Below, piece after piece: positions 11,401-20,881 of a stretch of DNA of 64,000 nucleotides. Under the pieces are notes generated by a model. The model was not told where the DNA came from and ran no database searches. It saw nothing but the letters and a program-made list of their open reading frames with translations. Position 1 is the first letter of the stretch. Each line of letters begins with the position of its first letter. The stretch is from Athripsodes cinereus (taxonomy: Eukaryota > Arthropoda > Insecta > Trichoptera > Leptoceridae): contig OX388317.1 of assembly GCA_947579605.1 (NCBI GenBank), forward strand, positions 22,215,384 to 22,279,383, given 5' to 3'. A program made the position numbers and the translations under genes.

Positions 11401-13502
11401 CGGAACTTAGAAAAATTAGAATTGATCGTAGAATGTTACCTTCGGATAAGGTTGTACATTGTGAACTTCATGGATTCTCTGACGCATCACAACTTGGATA
11501 TGGCATTGCAGTTTACCTCAGATCGGAAGATGCCAATGGAAATGTTACAATACGGCTGCTTATGGGAAAGTCAAAGGTTGCTCCTATTAAACAAAAACTT
11601 ACTATTCCTCGCTTGGAATTATGTGGAGCTCTTCTATTAGCACGGGCATTGAATCACATTCAAAATATTTTAGAGAGATTTATACAATTTGACGTTACAG
11701 CATGGTGTGACTCTCAAGTGGTATTGGCGTGGCTTAAGACTCCAGTTCATCAGCTGAAGATGTTTGAGGGAAATCGGGTATCGCAAATTCACTCATTGTG
11801 TGATACACATATATGGAAATATGTACCTTCAAACCGTAATCCTGCAGATGCTTCTTCTCGGGGTTTACTACCTAAGGAACTTGTCAATCATGCTCTCTGG
11901 TGGGGTCCAGAATGGTTGAAGAAATCAAAATCGGAATGGCCTCAATCGGAACCACATTCCTTATGTGTGGAATCACAACATGTAGTCAGTCATGTGGAAA
12001 CTTCTCTTCATATTTCACATCAAACGGACGAGTGGGATATCTTCAATAGATATAATTCATTTTCCAAGCTTTTGCGTGTAATTGCATTGTGTAAACGTTT
12101 TATACATAATGTTCGAAATAAAGGAAATAAATATTCAGGTTTCATCTCTACATCGGAACGCAATATGGCGTTATATGCATTAGTCAAAAATGTGCAAGCT
12201 ACTGTTTTCCATCGAGATATTGCTCTCATTCAAAGGGGTAAGTTGTACAATACAAGTATTCGACGTCTCAGCCCCTTTCTGGACCCACATGGAATATTGA
12301 GAGTTGGTGGGAGGCTACATTATGCACAGTTGGATTACGGAGCTAAACATCCAATTATTATTCCGAAGAATCATCCATTGACACATTTAATTATCTCGCA
12401 TTTTCATATACAATGTATGCATGCTGGCGTTAATCTGACATTATCTGTTTTGCGCCAGCAATTTTGGATTTTATCTGGACGGAGTGTGGTAAGACAGATG
12501 ATTCATAAATGTATACAATGTTTTCGTGTCAGACCTAAGATCACAGAACCACTTATGGCACCGCTACCAGAGTGTAGAGTGCATCCGGGAAGAGCGTTCT
12601 TAAAGGTGGGATGTGATTTTGCTGGACCTTTCCTCACAAAAACCTCTAAACTACGGAACGCAAAATTACAAAAATCTTATTTATGTATATTCATATGCAT
12701 GTCGACTAAGGCAGTACATTTGGAGATGGTATCAGATCTTTCTACACATGGATTTTTAGCTGCACTTGACAGATTTGTAGCACGGAGAGGCCTATGTTCA
12801 GACGTATATTCGGATTGGGGGACGAACTTTGTAGGGGCTGATAATCATATTAAGGAAGTTCGTAGGTTTCTTTTGAAGGAATCAACTTCAGAGGAGGTGC
12901 ATGAGTATGTAAGTGAACGCGGAATGGTTTTCCATAGAAATCCGCCAGCAGCGCCTCATATGGGAGGCCTGTGGGAAAGTAATATCAAATCGATAAAAAA
13001 TCACCTCAAACGGGTGATCGGAGAAACTCATCTTACATTCGAAGAATTCTACACGGTACTAACAAGGGTGGAAGCGATGTTAAACTCGCGGCCTTTAATG
13101 AGCATTACGGATAATATAGATGATTTAAATGCTCTCACTCCGGGACATTTCATTGTTGGGGACCATCTGTTAAACATACCAGAAATCTATACTGACTCGG
13201 AAAATTATCGAAATCGTTGGGAAATGGTGCAGAGATTTTCACAGCACATCTGGAGACGATGGTCCAGAGAGTTTCTGCATAGTTTGAATCAAAGACCGAA
13301 ATGGCAAAAGGATATTAATAATCCAAAAGTCGGAGATTTGGTAATTGTTAAGGAAGATAATCTGCCTGCTCTTAAGTGGAAGATGGCAAGAATAATAAAT
13401 TTACATCCGGGATTAGATGGAGTGACTCGGGTGGTAACTATCAAGACATCCACGGGGATTCTCACCCGACCTGTGGTGAAAATCTGTCCTTTGCCTTTGT
13501 AA
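8427..13502 (+). CDS. BEL/Pao gag-pol polyprotein (1691 aa)
   Basis: One open frame with every expected module. The N-terminal Gag region (about 1-290) is of the DUF1759 type. Three cysteine-rich knuckles follow near 312-370 (CVCCEGDHPIHTC, CWNCLSAHFVNKC, CRTCGKNHHTLLH). An aspartic protease comes next (ALLDPGSQCSII, ~434). The reverse transcriptase has 'RVVFDAS' near 721 and catalytic YVDD near 841. RNase H begins with 'GFSDASQLGYG' near 1015 and has 'WCDSQVVLAWL' near 1093. Integrase has an H2C2 zinc region near 1320-1375, then Asp in 'GCDFAGPF' (~1393), Asp in 'SDWGTNF' (~1462) and Glu in 'WESNIKSIK' (~1513). A DUF5641-like tail ends 'TRPVVKICPL'. The usual Asn after the second integrase Asp is Trp here; the catalytic acid itself is kept. 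The start is the first ATG of the frame, 260 bp after the LTR. Confidence 0.96.
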   Translation: MSQEIKYRLAKISIDNLLESGKAVSLQNETAKNSFLVRCDDLSMLWENFLKNYVSIEAAKKAGFDKDVHLQEYIEYESKLYEVKHLFKQYGEIKNEMKDVPEGKTVSSNLSIPKIKLPSFDGKMAEYLSFHNIFASLVHKNGTLSGVQKMHYLVGCLQGEPFKLVQHLTLSDANYNVAYNLIEKRYHNRRKIAETHLDYLLSAPSIQPGKSIRPLLNVLSENIFALKAMDFDVDGWSFILFYICSKKLSAELRNRFEISHTGCEIPTFNQLLEFLENECKAMDAVNVSSSSSSRFDRANLRERKCFSAMSAVCVCCEGDHPIHTCERFINMNIKLRRQFVKDKRLCWNCLSAHFVNKCRSKNKCRTCGKNHHTLLHQTESNFSSSPSSSRNEETVNTVSCSASHVKSDRCSNTVFLATAMIHVQDVAGDFHIVRALLDPGSQCSIITETCMQRLNLKRRKSNIAVSGVGQNTQQTRGQVICCVKPVYAEGPLLDVNAYILNSVTGNLHTHTVSSDILKEFTNITLADPEFYSSRTIDMILGADIYSEIVDGKRINFDRRLPYAYSTIFGWVIMGKTALYDNISSENSTCFSHSITINDMMERFWKIEELPLENSENSEDQKCEKNFVNTLSRAEDGKFIVRLPFRENCNELGMTRSFALRRFYALEGKLLRNPSMKAEYTEVIQEYMNLKQMEEVPISDIKYFLSHHGVVKESSSTTRLRVVFDASMKSDSGISLNDVLYCGTKLQNNIADIIFKFRLHNVVFTADVQQMYRQIIVHPDDRNYQGLFWRNSPEEELKVYRLSTVTFGVASSPFLAIRCLLELAKIGLNTHPHASRILQDDVYVDDVVSGASSVNEAMEFKTELTDLLESAGFHLRKWCSNSEEFLANISPVCCEEPQLFGNDDSYGFRVLGIQWIPQGDYFEYQMQEFNTTYTKRAILSHIARIYDPCGWLTPVTFAVKVIIQEIWLLKLEWDDTLPQDLIRKWKNYVCQFSELRKIRIDRRMLPSDKVVHCELHGFSDASQLGYGIAVYLRSEDANGNVTIRLLMGKSKVAPIKQKLTIPRLELCGALLLARALNHIQNILERFIQFDVTAWCDSQVVLAWLKTPVHQLKMFEGNRVSQIHSLCDTHIWKYVPSNRNPADASSRGLLPKELVNHALWWGPEWLKKSKSEWPQSEPHSLCVESQHVVSHVETSLHISHQTDEWDIFNRYNSFSKLLRVIALCKRFIHNVRNKGNKYSGFISTSERNMALYALVKNVQATVFHRDIALIQRGKLYNTSIRRLSPFLDPHGILRVGGRLHYAQLDYGAKHPIIIPKNHPLTHLIISHFHIQCMHAGVNLTLSVLRQQFWILSGRSVVRQMIHKCIQCFRVRPKITEPLMAPLPECRVHPGRAFLKVGCDFAGPFLTKTSKLRNAKLQKSYLCIFICMSTKAVHLEMVSDLSTHGFLAALDRFVARRGLCSDVYSDWGTNFVGADNHIKEVRRFLLKESTSEEVHEYVSERGMVFHRNPPAAPHMGGLWESNIKSIKNHLKRVIGETHLTFEEFYTVLTRVEAMLNSRPLMSITDNIDDLNALTPGHFIVGDHLLNIPEIYTDSENYRNRWEMVQRFSQHIWRRWSREFLHSLNQRPKWQKDINNPKVGDLVIVKEDNLPALKWKMARIINLHPGLDGVTRVVTIKTSTGILTRPVVKICPLPL

Positions 13503-14155
13503 TAACTACATAAATATAGATTCGTACAAAATTCGGTCAATTTTCATAGTTGTACGAGTCTACAATCTTGTAAATTTACACATATTCGGAAAAACACATT
13601 TTTTCACGGGTAAATACATTCTTGGACAATCAACAAATTCGGTTTTTACGGTTACGGTACATTCATGTAAACTCATCTACGGTTCGGTACTAACGTTACA
13701 TGAATGCATTCCTACTTATGTTAGGGGCCACTCTCACGGTTCGGTCAACAGCGCCCCTAGTATAATTTTCGGTCAAATTCGGTCAATTACAAACTCAACG
13801 GAAATCCAACTCTGGCAATTTCGTACAATTACAATACGGACGGAATACAGCTTCTGTACGAATAATACCATTCGGACAAAATATTTTGCATATCAATAAT
13901 CATACTTACGGTCGGTAACAAGCATCCTTTATCAAGATAGCGGTACAATTTCGGAAATTTATGAATATCGACATATGTATCACTTCTTCTTAATCACTTC
14001 GGAAGCATTACCACATCCAACGGATTGTCAATTTATTTTTTTCTTTTGTATTTTATGATATTTTGTATCATATTCGGAGACATCTTTCACAGCTGAGGAT
14101 GTTCAGATCAGTTCATCACGGTTCGGATAACCGTCTCATTGTTTCTTTTCTTTTC
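13503..14155 (+). other. BEL 3' untranslated region rich in CGG on one strand
   Basis: No open frame of interest. By hand count about 26 CGG trinucleotides (mostly TTCGG and ACGG) against about one CCG, in otherwise AT-rich DNA. The same bias is weaker in the LTR and is seen at codon boundaries in the gag-pol frame. Confidence 0.7.
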
Positions 14156-14168
14156 GGGGTGGGGAATA
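14156..14168 (+). promoter_or_regulatory. Polypurine tract of the BEL element
   Basis: GGGGTGGGGAATA directly precedes the 3' LTR, the expected place for plus-strand DNA priming. A single T interrupts the purines. Confidence 0.75.
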
Positions 14169-14631
14169 TGTTAAATATTATCAATATTTAATTTCATTAT
14201 GTACATGGTTAGGTAACTGGAGAAATAGAGGGCCAAAATCTAATCCTACCTACACCCTAGGTCCCATGATATTTTCCGATTATTGTCACATTTTTCATTA
14301 CCTATCCCATGGTACCTACATAACATCAGTATACATACGGTCGCAACACGGTTCACATCAACTTCATCTATTTACGGCGGAATAAAACAAATAGAATATT
14401 ATTCATTCATATTCGGTTTTTCATCCATTTCATTTCATAACTTAATATTCAACAAAGCAAAAATAAGTGAAAGTGACTCTCCAAAACCAATCACAGCAAC
14501 TACGGAATACAGTTCACACATTGGCGATCACAGGACGGGGTGAGTACCATTCCATCTTCACATTCCTCAAATCCTGTGTATCTTATTCCGGATGTTCTAC
14601 ATCTAACATACTTGATGTAACATCCAATCCA
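14169..14631 (+). repeat. BEL/Pao 3' LTR
   Basis: 463 bp, same ends and by eye the same sequence as the 5' LTR. AATAAA is at 14381-14386. It is followed by target duplication ATATT. Confidence 0.93.
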
Positions 14632-14649
14632 ATATTATTATGATTTCTT

Positions 14650-14985
14650 GGCGGAAGTGAATGTAAAATCGTTATTATATAAAACACTTTTTTTAATTTA
14701 TAATTCAAGAGTTTTTGTGTTTACGCTGTGGAAATCCATTTTTAATTTTAATAAATAAAATATAAAAATATATTATTGAGCACTGTTTAATCTCCACTAT
14801 GTTAGGTTAAATACCGAACGTTTTCGCCTATACTTGTAGGCATCTTCAGGGAAACTGAAGTTTTTTTAATTTAGTATAACCACAGTGACTTTATCGATCG
14901 CGAGCAGATTTTCAAGATCTTCCGCTCTCATCAACAGGCTAGCTTTAAGTTAACACTCGCGATCAATAAAGTCATTTTGGAAATA
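14650..14985 (-). mobile_element. Penelope-like element 3' end or related fragment
   Basis: On the minus strand it contains a hammerhead-like core (14811-14854), then 'CATAGTGGAGATTAAACAG' and 'TTCCACAGCGTAAACACAAA'. These two blocks also follow degenerate cores at 38049-38165 and 26795-26925. Upstream on the same strand are 18-bp inverted arms at 14967-14950 and 14904-14887 that differ at one position (TTGATCGCGAG / CTCGCGATCGA cores). No GIY-YIG or reverse transcriptase coding is present. Assignment to Penelope-like elements rests on the ribozyme and layout. Confidence 0.5.
14811..14854 (-). ncRNA. Hammerhead-ribozyme-like motif, copy 1
   Basis: Minus-strand RNA order: CC, CUGAAGA core, U, stem II GCCUA/UAGGC, GAAA core, short stem III from AACGUU, cleavage-site-like UC, then GG closing stem I. 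Core residues fit the hammerhead consensus. Stem I is weak beyond two pairs, and one extra U sits between the CUGANGA box and stem II, so activity is doubtful. Confidence 0.5.
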
Positions 14986-15024
14986 TTAATTAATAAGTGT
15001 TTTATTCATAATGATTTCAATAGC

Positions 15025-15205
15025 TTATGAAATATATCCGTGGAGTCCCCGGTAAAGAATAGGTGTCTCGCTGTTTTTTGTTAATGTTCGAGTATCTTGT
15101 AAAAGGGAAATATTCATAAAAAATCCCTTATATAATATAAAACATTTCTAATTCAGTGATGAGGTATACCACCCCATCTGAATGTCTTAAACTTTTATTG
15201 GGAAA
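15025..15205 (+). repeat. Repeat A copy, 5' two-thirds
   Basis: 'CCGTGGAGTCCCCGGTAAAG' at the 5' end, then 'GTGATGAGGTATACCACCCC' and 'GAATGTCTTAAAC'. The 3' third is missing. Confidence 0.6.
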
Positions 15206-15511
15206 ACAGCTTGCATGATTTAATATGCAGATGGTTCGCTGGTAACCAAATCCCAATTGTGGTGATATTGCTAGATATACTTGATAAGTTGCTTCCGTTT
15301 GCCAGTATATCTTCGGTCCCAAAAGTGGTGAATAGCAAAATCTTCAATCAATCTCTAAACTGGCAGACATTTTCATTTGCAACAGGTTTGTACAGCGCAA
15401 TCGATTTAAATTTTAGTTTTATAAAATACAATATTTTAACTGAAAACTGTAAAAATATTTTGTGATCCTTTTCGGTGTCAATAGACACCCTTTGCTAATC
15501 ACTGTCACGAT

Positions 15512-15882
15512 TAGTGTTGTGGAATTCCCAAGAAATAATTTTTGAAATCATAATAATAAGTAGAGAATTTACCGAGAATTTTTTTTTTTTTATTTAACAG
15601 TAAAATAATAATAAATCAGTACTTTATTCAATCAATCAATAACAATGTACAAATGTTGAGACAATTTATCACCAATATTGCTACAATTAAAGTTAGTCAA
15701 TACCGGATATTTTTTCATATATTTTGTAGGGGGAATTCCGCCGCATTATCGCCAATAAATAATAGGGGAATCCCCATGGGAAAAAATCAGAGAAATTTCT
15801 CTTCAATCAGAGGAGACATTCTCGGAGAAATTTCTCGTTCTCGAGAAATTTCTCCGGAGAATTTTCTCTAATCACATCACTA
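15512..15882. mobile_element. hAT-type MITE, copy 1 of family F
   Basis: Ends TAGTGTTGTG and (inverted) TAGTGATGTG, typical of hAT elements. A perfect 8-bp target duplication GTCACGAT lies at 15504-15511 and 15883-15890. The interior has the 12-bp palindrome GAGAAATTTCTC near both termini, plus a T-run and ATT-rich middle shared with the copy at 19567. There is no transposase frame; the 72-codon frame inside is fortuitous. Confidence 0.85.
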
Positions 15883-15890
15883 GTCACGAT

Positions 15891-16845
15891 ATAATATAAG
15901 GTCTACCAATCACGAAATATTTAATTAAAGCTCAGGATTGAGCCAGACAATTCGTAAGGGTCAGAACGCTTTTCTCATGTCTTTCTCCAACAATTTATCT
16001 CTAACGGGCATACTGTTATGAAGTAGGTTCCCCGTATTACATAAAACTTGATTCTGTCGAGTACATCCTCATGTAAAATACAAAATCACTTCGTTATATT
16101 TCATAACATCCACAAGGTTTTAAAACTATTCTCTTTATATTAAAATAATAATTTAATAATTTATATTAAAATTATATCGAAGATTAAGGAATGTTCTCGG
16201 AGGGAACAACGCAATCAATGCAGAATCGCTGTAAATGATTCTTTACATCCTGTGTTCCCATAAAAATGAAAACTAATTACACTTAACGAAATCGTAAAAA
16301 ATAAAATTATTTTGAAATTTGCAAATTCCATTAAAAAAAATAAGTATATTACTAAAAGCCATATGTAAGCAAGGTTAGAATGTTTATCATTATTATGATT
16401 CAAGAACTTAAGAAAATTGAAAAGGGAGTTTTCAAACTCAACAACCTCATTTTGTAGGTAGTATTTTATATTATGAAGGCACCTTTTTATGTCAATGTAA
16501 AAAATGAATAAAATATTACCTACCCTTTGAAAATTTCTAATAATCTCTCCCGTCTTTCAGATCTATATGTAAGTGAAATTCAGCTTAACCTTTTATGTAG
16601 GCACTGTTTGAAAGAACTTCTCTTTTTTTCAGTTGTAATATGAAAATTCTTTACAGGAATATTTCACAGAAGAACTTCAGTCTATTATATGTACGAAAAA
16701 TTAATTCATATTTCTTTCCCTTTTCAGTATAGAATTTGGAATTTTAAGGTTTTAAATATTTGATTAACATTATGTAATATGTTGTTTATGCCAAAATTTT
16801 AGCAATATTTACCAATGTTTACCAACTTTCAGGCTCAGCCTGGTG
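15891..16845. other. No gene seen
   Basis: AT-rich non-coding DNA, no recognised repeat or coding signature. Confidence 0.5.
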
Positions 16846-16849
16846 AGAT

Positions 16850-17170
16850 CTTGATCATATTTCGTAGATGTGAAATATTGTTTTATTATAAATAAAAAAA
16901 TATAAAATAAAAACTGTTAATTTACACGTAAAATTAAGTATTTATTCAATTAACAATGATTCAATTAAAATCTAAATTGCCGAGAGCTTTCGCCTTGCGG
17001 CATCTTCAGAGCAAGAGTTAATTAAAACTAAAGAATGGAACAAACTAGTCTACATTATAATATATAGTCTAAGGGTTGGATGGAACACAAGGAACTTTAA
17101 GAGGGGACGTCTTTATATCTAATAATGGTGAAACTGCAGGAATTTGGACAAAACAGTGTCTACCGTATTA
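16850..17170 (-). mobile_element. Penelope-like or retrozyme-like fragment with hammerhead motif
   Basis: Minus-strand non-coding sequence with a well-formed hammerhead-like motif (16977-17014) followed by an AT-rich 3' region. No open frame. Classified by the ribozyme only; boundaries are estimates. Confidence 0.45.
16977..17014 (-). ncRNA. Hammerhead-ribozyme-like motif, copy 2 (best preserved)
   Basis: Minus-strand RNA: stem I 5' strand UUGCU, core CUGAAGA, one U, stem II GCC-GCAA-GGC, core GAAA, minimal stem III (AG..CU), cleavage-site-like UC, stem I 3' strand GGCAA. Stem I pairs at five positions (one a U-G). All invariant core bases are present. The extra U before stem II also occurs in copy 1. 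Hammerheads with very short stem III are known from Penelope-like elements. Confidence 0.62.
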
Positions 17171-17439
17171 GATATACATTTGTTGATTTCTATTGTTCTA
17201 ATGTTGTTTTATTGTTTGTTTACTTTTGTTTTGTAAACATATTGCTGTATTTGTTAATTTATTATGTAAAATTAACAAACGAATGAAATGACATTTACTA
17301 CAGTAGCGTCACTCTTAAGTTCATGTACATATTTATTTATTTATTCACAATCATATACCAACAGGCACAATATAAAGTTTATAACGTAAATAATGAAGAA
17401 ATTATATGGTCAATGCTACGCCCTATTACAGGCATAAAT

Positions 17440-17565
17440 GTAGTATTACATGAAATCAAATGTAATACAAGCCGTCCTCTCCGTGAGAACAAAATATTAA
17501 GACATTCAGGATGGCTGGCAAACCTTACCGCTGAATTTGTAATGTTAGATGTCTTAATACGTTAA
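17440..17565 (-). repeat. Repeat A fragment
   Basis: 'AAGCCGTCCTCTCCGTGAGA' and 'AAGACATTCAGGATGGCTGG' match the family body. The 3' terminus and the 5' end are both missing. Confidence 0.55.
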
Positions 17566-17603
17566 TACAAAACACGTGTTTTTTTAAATCTAGATCAGCC
17601 ATA

Positions 17604-17760
17604 TGATTTTATTTATTTATTTTTATTTATTTTATTCTTCACTGTTAATTGGTTACAATATTACATAGTGAAATAGTGTCATAAAAATAACAATTATAAA
17701 TTCAATGTACAGAGGGCGAGTTTATCGCTAAAATGCGATGTCTTCCAACTAACCCGGATT
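17604..17760 (-). repeat. LINE 3' end, family C (CR1-like)
   Basis: On the minus strand: 'GTTAGTTGGAAGACATCGC', a run resembling 'GATAAACTCGCCCTCTGTAC', then 'TAATTGGTTACAATATTAC' complement and an (AAAT)n tail. The same 3' end follows CR1-like coding at 52557-52915. Confidence 0.6.
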
Positions 17761-17800
17761 TTAGGAATATATATAAATATAGTGGACGCTGCAAGCTAGC

Positions 17801-17971
17801 GAACGCGCGAGGATCGATGCTTTTGAGATGTGGTGCTGGAGGAAATTGCTCCGAGTGCATTGGACCGAACACAGGACCAATGAGTCCATCCTCAGGGAGC
17901 TAAACATTTCGGTGCGACTCTCAACAATTTGCAGACAACAACGAACAGATGAGGATGATATAAATAAATAA
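17801..17971 (+). pseudogene. RTE-like LINE, extreme C-terminal coding
   Basis: Open from 17801 to TAA at 17969-17971. It includes 'RIDAFEMWCWRKLLRVHWTE' and 'RTNESILREL', the familiar C-terminal block of insect RTE/BovB-type reverse transcriptases (the RID.FEMW.WRR.LR..W signature). The tail is ATAAATAAATAAATA. It is 5'-truncated, with no start codon of its own. Confidence 0.75.
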
Positions 17972-19558
17972 ATACATAGGCTATATACCTACCTAGTCAT
18001 TAATATAAGATACCATAGTATTCAAGAAACAAAATAATAAAAAAATCATACACCATCTTGCAGAATGATATATTTTAATATAGATATCTATTGATCAAAA
18101 AATTAAACCCATATACTATACGTAATTTGAAGTGAATACGCATAAAAATCTGAATCTTCAAAGGGAACAAGGGCAAGGATGAAATAATATATTTGTATAT
18201 TATATAAATAATAAAATAAGAAGCCCAAAAATAGATTTATGAGTTTCTCAATTCCTTTTTTTTTCATCAAAAGATAGCCCTTCATTACTTTTCCAGAGAA
18301 ATTTTTCTTTTCTTTATTTTGTTGTTTTCTTTTTAACATAAATATTATTATTATTTATCCATAAATCCTTTTTGAACCAAAGGTTTAATGCTAAATATTA
18401 TTTGTTTTATTTCATATCCATGGTTCAAACTAGGAATGTTTTATTTGACGAACTCAAAAAGTTTAACTGATACATTAATTTTACGGTGAACAGATACGAT
18501 CAGCATCACAATGGTTGTTGACACAATGTTTTAATGTTGTGCGTGTGGCCAGACTGATCCGCGCCATACTTTTTATCTATGGTTTTATAAAAAAAATGTA
18601 TGTTGTTCACATCCATTATCAATTCTGTAAATAATGCCGAGTGAAAAGTGTTTGTTTCCGTAAATTATGTTGTTTTATTTTCAAAATCTGAAATCTACCA
18701 CCTGCAGGGATTTTATAATGGTTCTTCCGAATAACAAATAAAACCACAGTTAATAGAAAAAAGCTAATGAATATTTTTCCGGAATTCCGGTAGTATTAAA
18801 AAAAATGAGTAAAAAGAATAATTCTGCTTGATTATCAAAAGTAAAAAGAGCACCAAAAAGGTCTAAAAAGGGAACAAATCACTTGGAAAGCCTGGAAAGA
18901 TAGGTACATACAAAACAAAGTATTGAATAATTATATTGAACTTTACAAAATAACCTATGGACAATCTATGGACATTTGAATGTATCGAAATTGACTTAAA
19001 AATTAATAATAAACACTTCACTCAATCATAAACAACCGTAGGTGCAAGATTTGCGAAATAGTCTATGGTTGTGATGTACAATACTTACGATAAGTAGGAG
19101 TGAAACAGCAAATGTTTTTTGTATTTTGGAATCTGAGCTCTGAGAAAACTAGTTCTACGTGTCTGTCCTATGTATGTTTTTATTATTTTGATGGTTTTAA
19201 AATGCATTTTTTTGAAAGTATGGGTATGAGATGCCTCAGAACAGACTGTCTAGTGAGGCAGTGAATTTCATTTGCTATAATTGTTATAAGAATATGTGTA
19301 TTTAGATATTATTAATGTCAAGTTAGTAGATCTTAGAAGTAGTTAGTTTTTGATTGCTGTATTTTTGGAAAAATAAATAATCAAAAAATAAAGATTCCAC
19401 ACATTGTCTCAATAAATAATTGTCTGACCATAATAAACAAACAAGTATATAAAAATAACACTATCAAATTCAAATAAGTACTTATATATTATTACGAATA
19501 CAGCTGGAATCTCATTCCATTCTGATATATAATACAAGACATTCTTGACATATTATGT
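17972..19558. other. No gene seen
   Basis: AT-rich non-coding DNA. Short frames have no domain features. Confidence 0.5.
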
Positions 19559-19566
19559 ACTGTACA

Positions 19567-20078
19567 TAGTGTTGTGGAATTCTCAAGAAATAATTTTTCG
19601 AGAAATTTACCGAGAAATTTCTCGGTTAAGTTCTCGATGTAGAGAATTTTCGGATATTTTTTTTAATTTTTTATTTAACAGTATGATAATAATAAATACT
19701 TTATTCAATCAATCAATAAAAATGTACAAATGTTGAGACAATTTATCACCAACATGGCTACAATTAATTATGGAAACAAAAAAATGTTAGGTACCTACAT
19801 AGAAAAAAGTGCTAATAACTGATGAAAAATCTTGATGTTTGACACCCCACATACCCATATTCAAGTTAAAAAAAATGCACGTAGGTACGTACGTACATGG
19901 AAAAAGTGTTAATAACCTCTGATTTGGGCCTTAATCAGCCCCACAACATTTTGGATCAATCAGGTTGGCTGCGAAGTGTACTGGGCGAAAGGTCATAATA
20001 CCACTAAGAAAAATTATGGAGAGAAATTTCTCGTTCTCGAGAAATTTCTTTGCAGAATTTTCTCTTCTCACATCACTA
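19567..20078. mobile_element. hAT-type MITE, copy 2 of family F
   Basis: 512 bp, ends TAGTGTTGTG / TAGTGATGTG, perfect 8-bp duplication ACTGTACA at 19559-19566 and 20079-20086. It shares long blocks with the copy at 15512 (for example 'TTTATTCAATCAATCAATA') but has a longer middle. GAGAAATTTCTC palindromes lie near each end. Confidence 0.88.
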
Positions 20079-20086
20079 ACTGTACA

Positions 20087-20880
20087 TAGATAAAACTCAC
20101 AAAATTACCCTATTGGAGTATAAGTATAGAATCACGGGGTCCGGTATTTTATCACAAAATAAGTAATGTCCAGATATACTTGCTATGCAGTGTAGGCGTG
20201 AGGATGTGGGTACAATTTTAATACATAATTCATAAGAATGTGATTGCATTATTCAGTAGCACAAGAAGTAGTAGGATACATGTAAGTTAAATTAATTATT
20301 TTTAGCACTATTCCTCCCACAGTACTGACATCACTTCTAAGGTGCTAAAACATAAATATTATGTTTTTTATAAGTAAAATATTCATGAATTAGAAAAAAT
20401 AACGAATGAGGATGTATTTTTACATAATTTATTTTGTATAATAGGTTTATTTAAATAATAATAGTTTATAATAATAGTAGTTAATACATTTATAATTGAG
20501 ATTTCTAAAAGTGTTTTGTTTTGCAACAACACTGTTCATTTTCCATAATGATAATTTTAAAACTCGAGCGATTTCGTCAAGATAGCTTGACAAAATAAAA
20601 AGAACACAATGGCCTTGCAAGACAAAAGACTTCTCTCTCAGTAAAAAACAATATAGTAAAAGACATTTGTTTTTTTTAAATTTCATAATGAATTTCTACT
20701 ACCTAAACACCGACACATGTGGACATATTCCACATAACATACGGAGAATTTGTAGGGAAAGTGGAAACACTTCTGTAATTTTTTTTTTGTCTGGGATCCC
20801 ATTGGCCGAAGGCTGTAATGGTCCCAGTAGAGTATAATGTTGTTTTAATAATAATAATACAGTGAACTAAAGTAAATTTT
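20087..20880. other. No gene seen
   Basis: AT-rich non-coding DNA. Confidence 0.5.
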
Positions 20881-20881
20881 T

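Larger units (their letters stand above)
7704..14631 (+). mobile_element. Complete BEL/Pao LTR retrotransposon
   Basis: LTR (7704-8166), leader, one 1691-codon gag-pol frame, ~650-bp 3' untranslated region, polypurine tract, LTR (14169-14631). A 5-bp target duplication ATATT lies at 7699-7703 and 14632-14636; five bases is usual for BEL/Pao. LTRs start TG and end CA. By eye the two 463-bp LTRs are the same, so insertion was recent. All catalytic motifs are present, so the copy is a candidate autonomous element. No envelope-like frame is present. Confidence 0.95.

Noticed and set aside
13503..14155. Envelope gene in the BEL 3' region
   Set aside because: No frame with signal peptide, membrane segment or furin-like site; only short frames.
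15653..15871. 72-codon frame
   Set aside because: Lies inside a hAT MITE; its residues come from the GAGAAATTTCTC palindromes.
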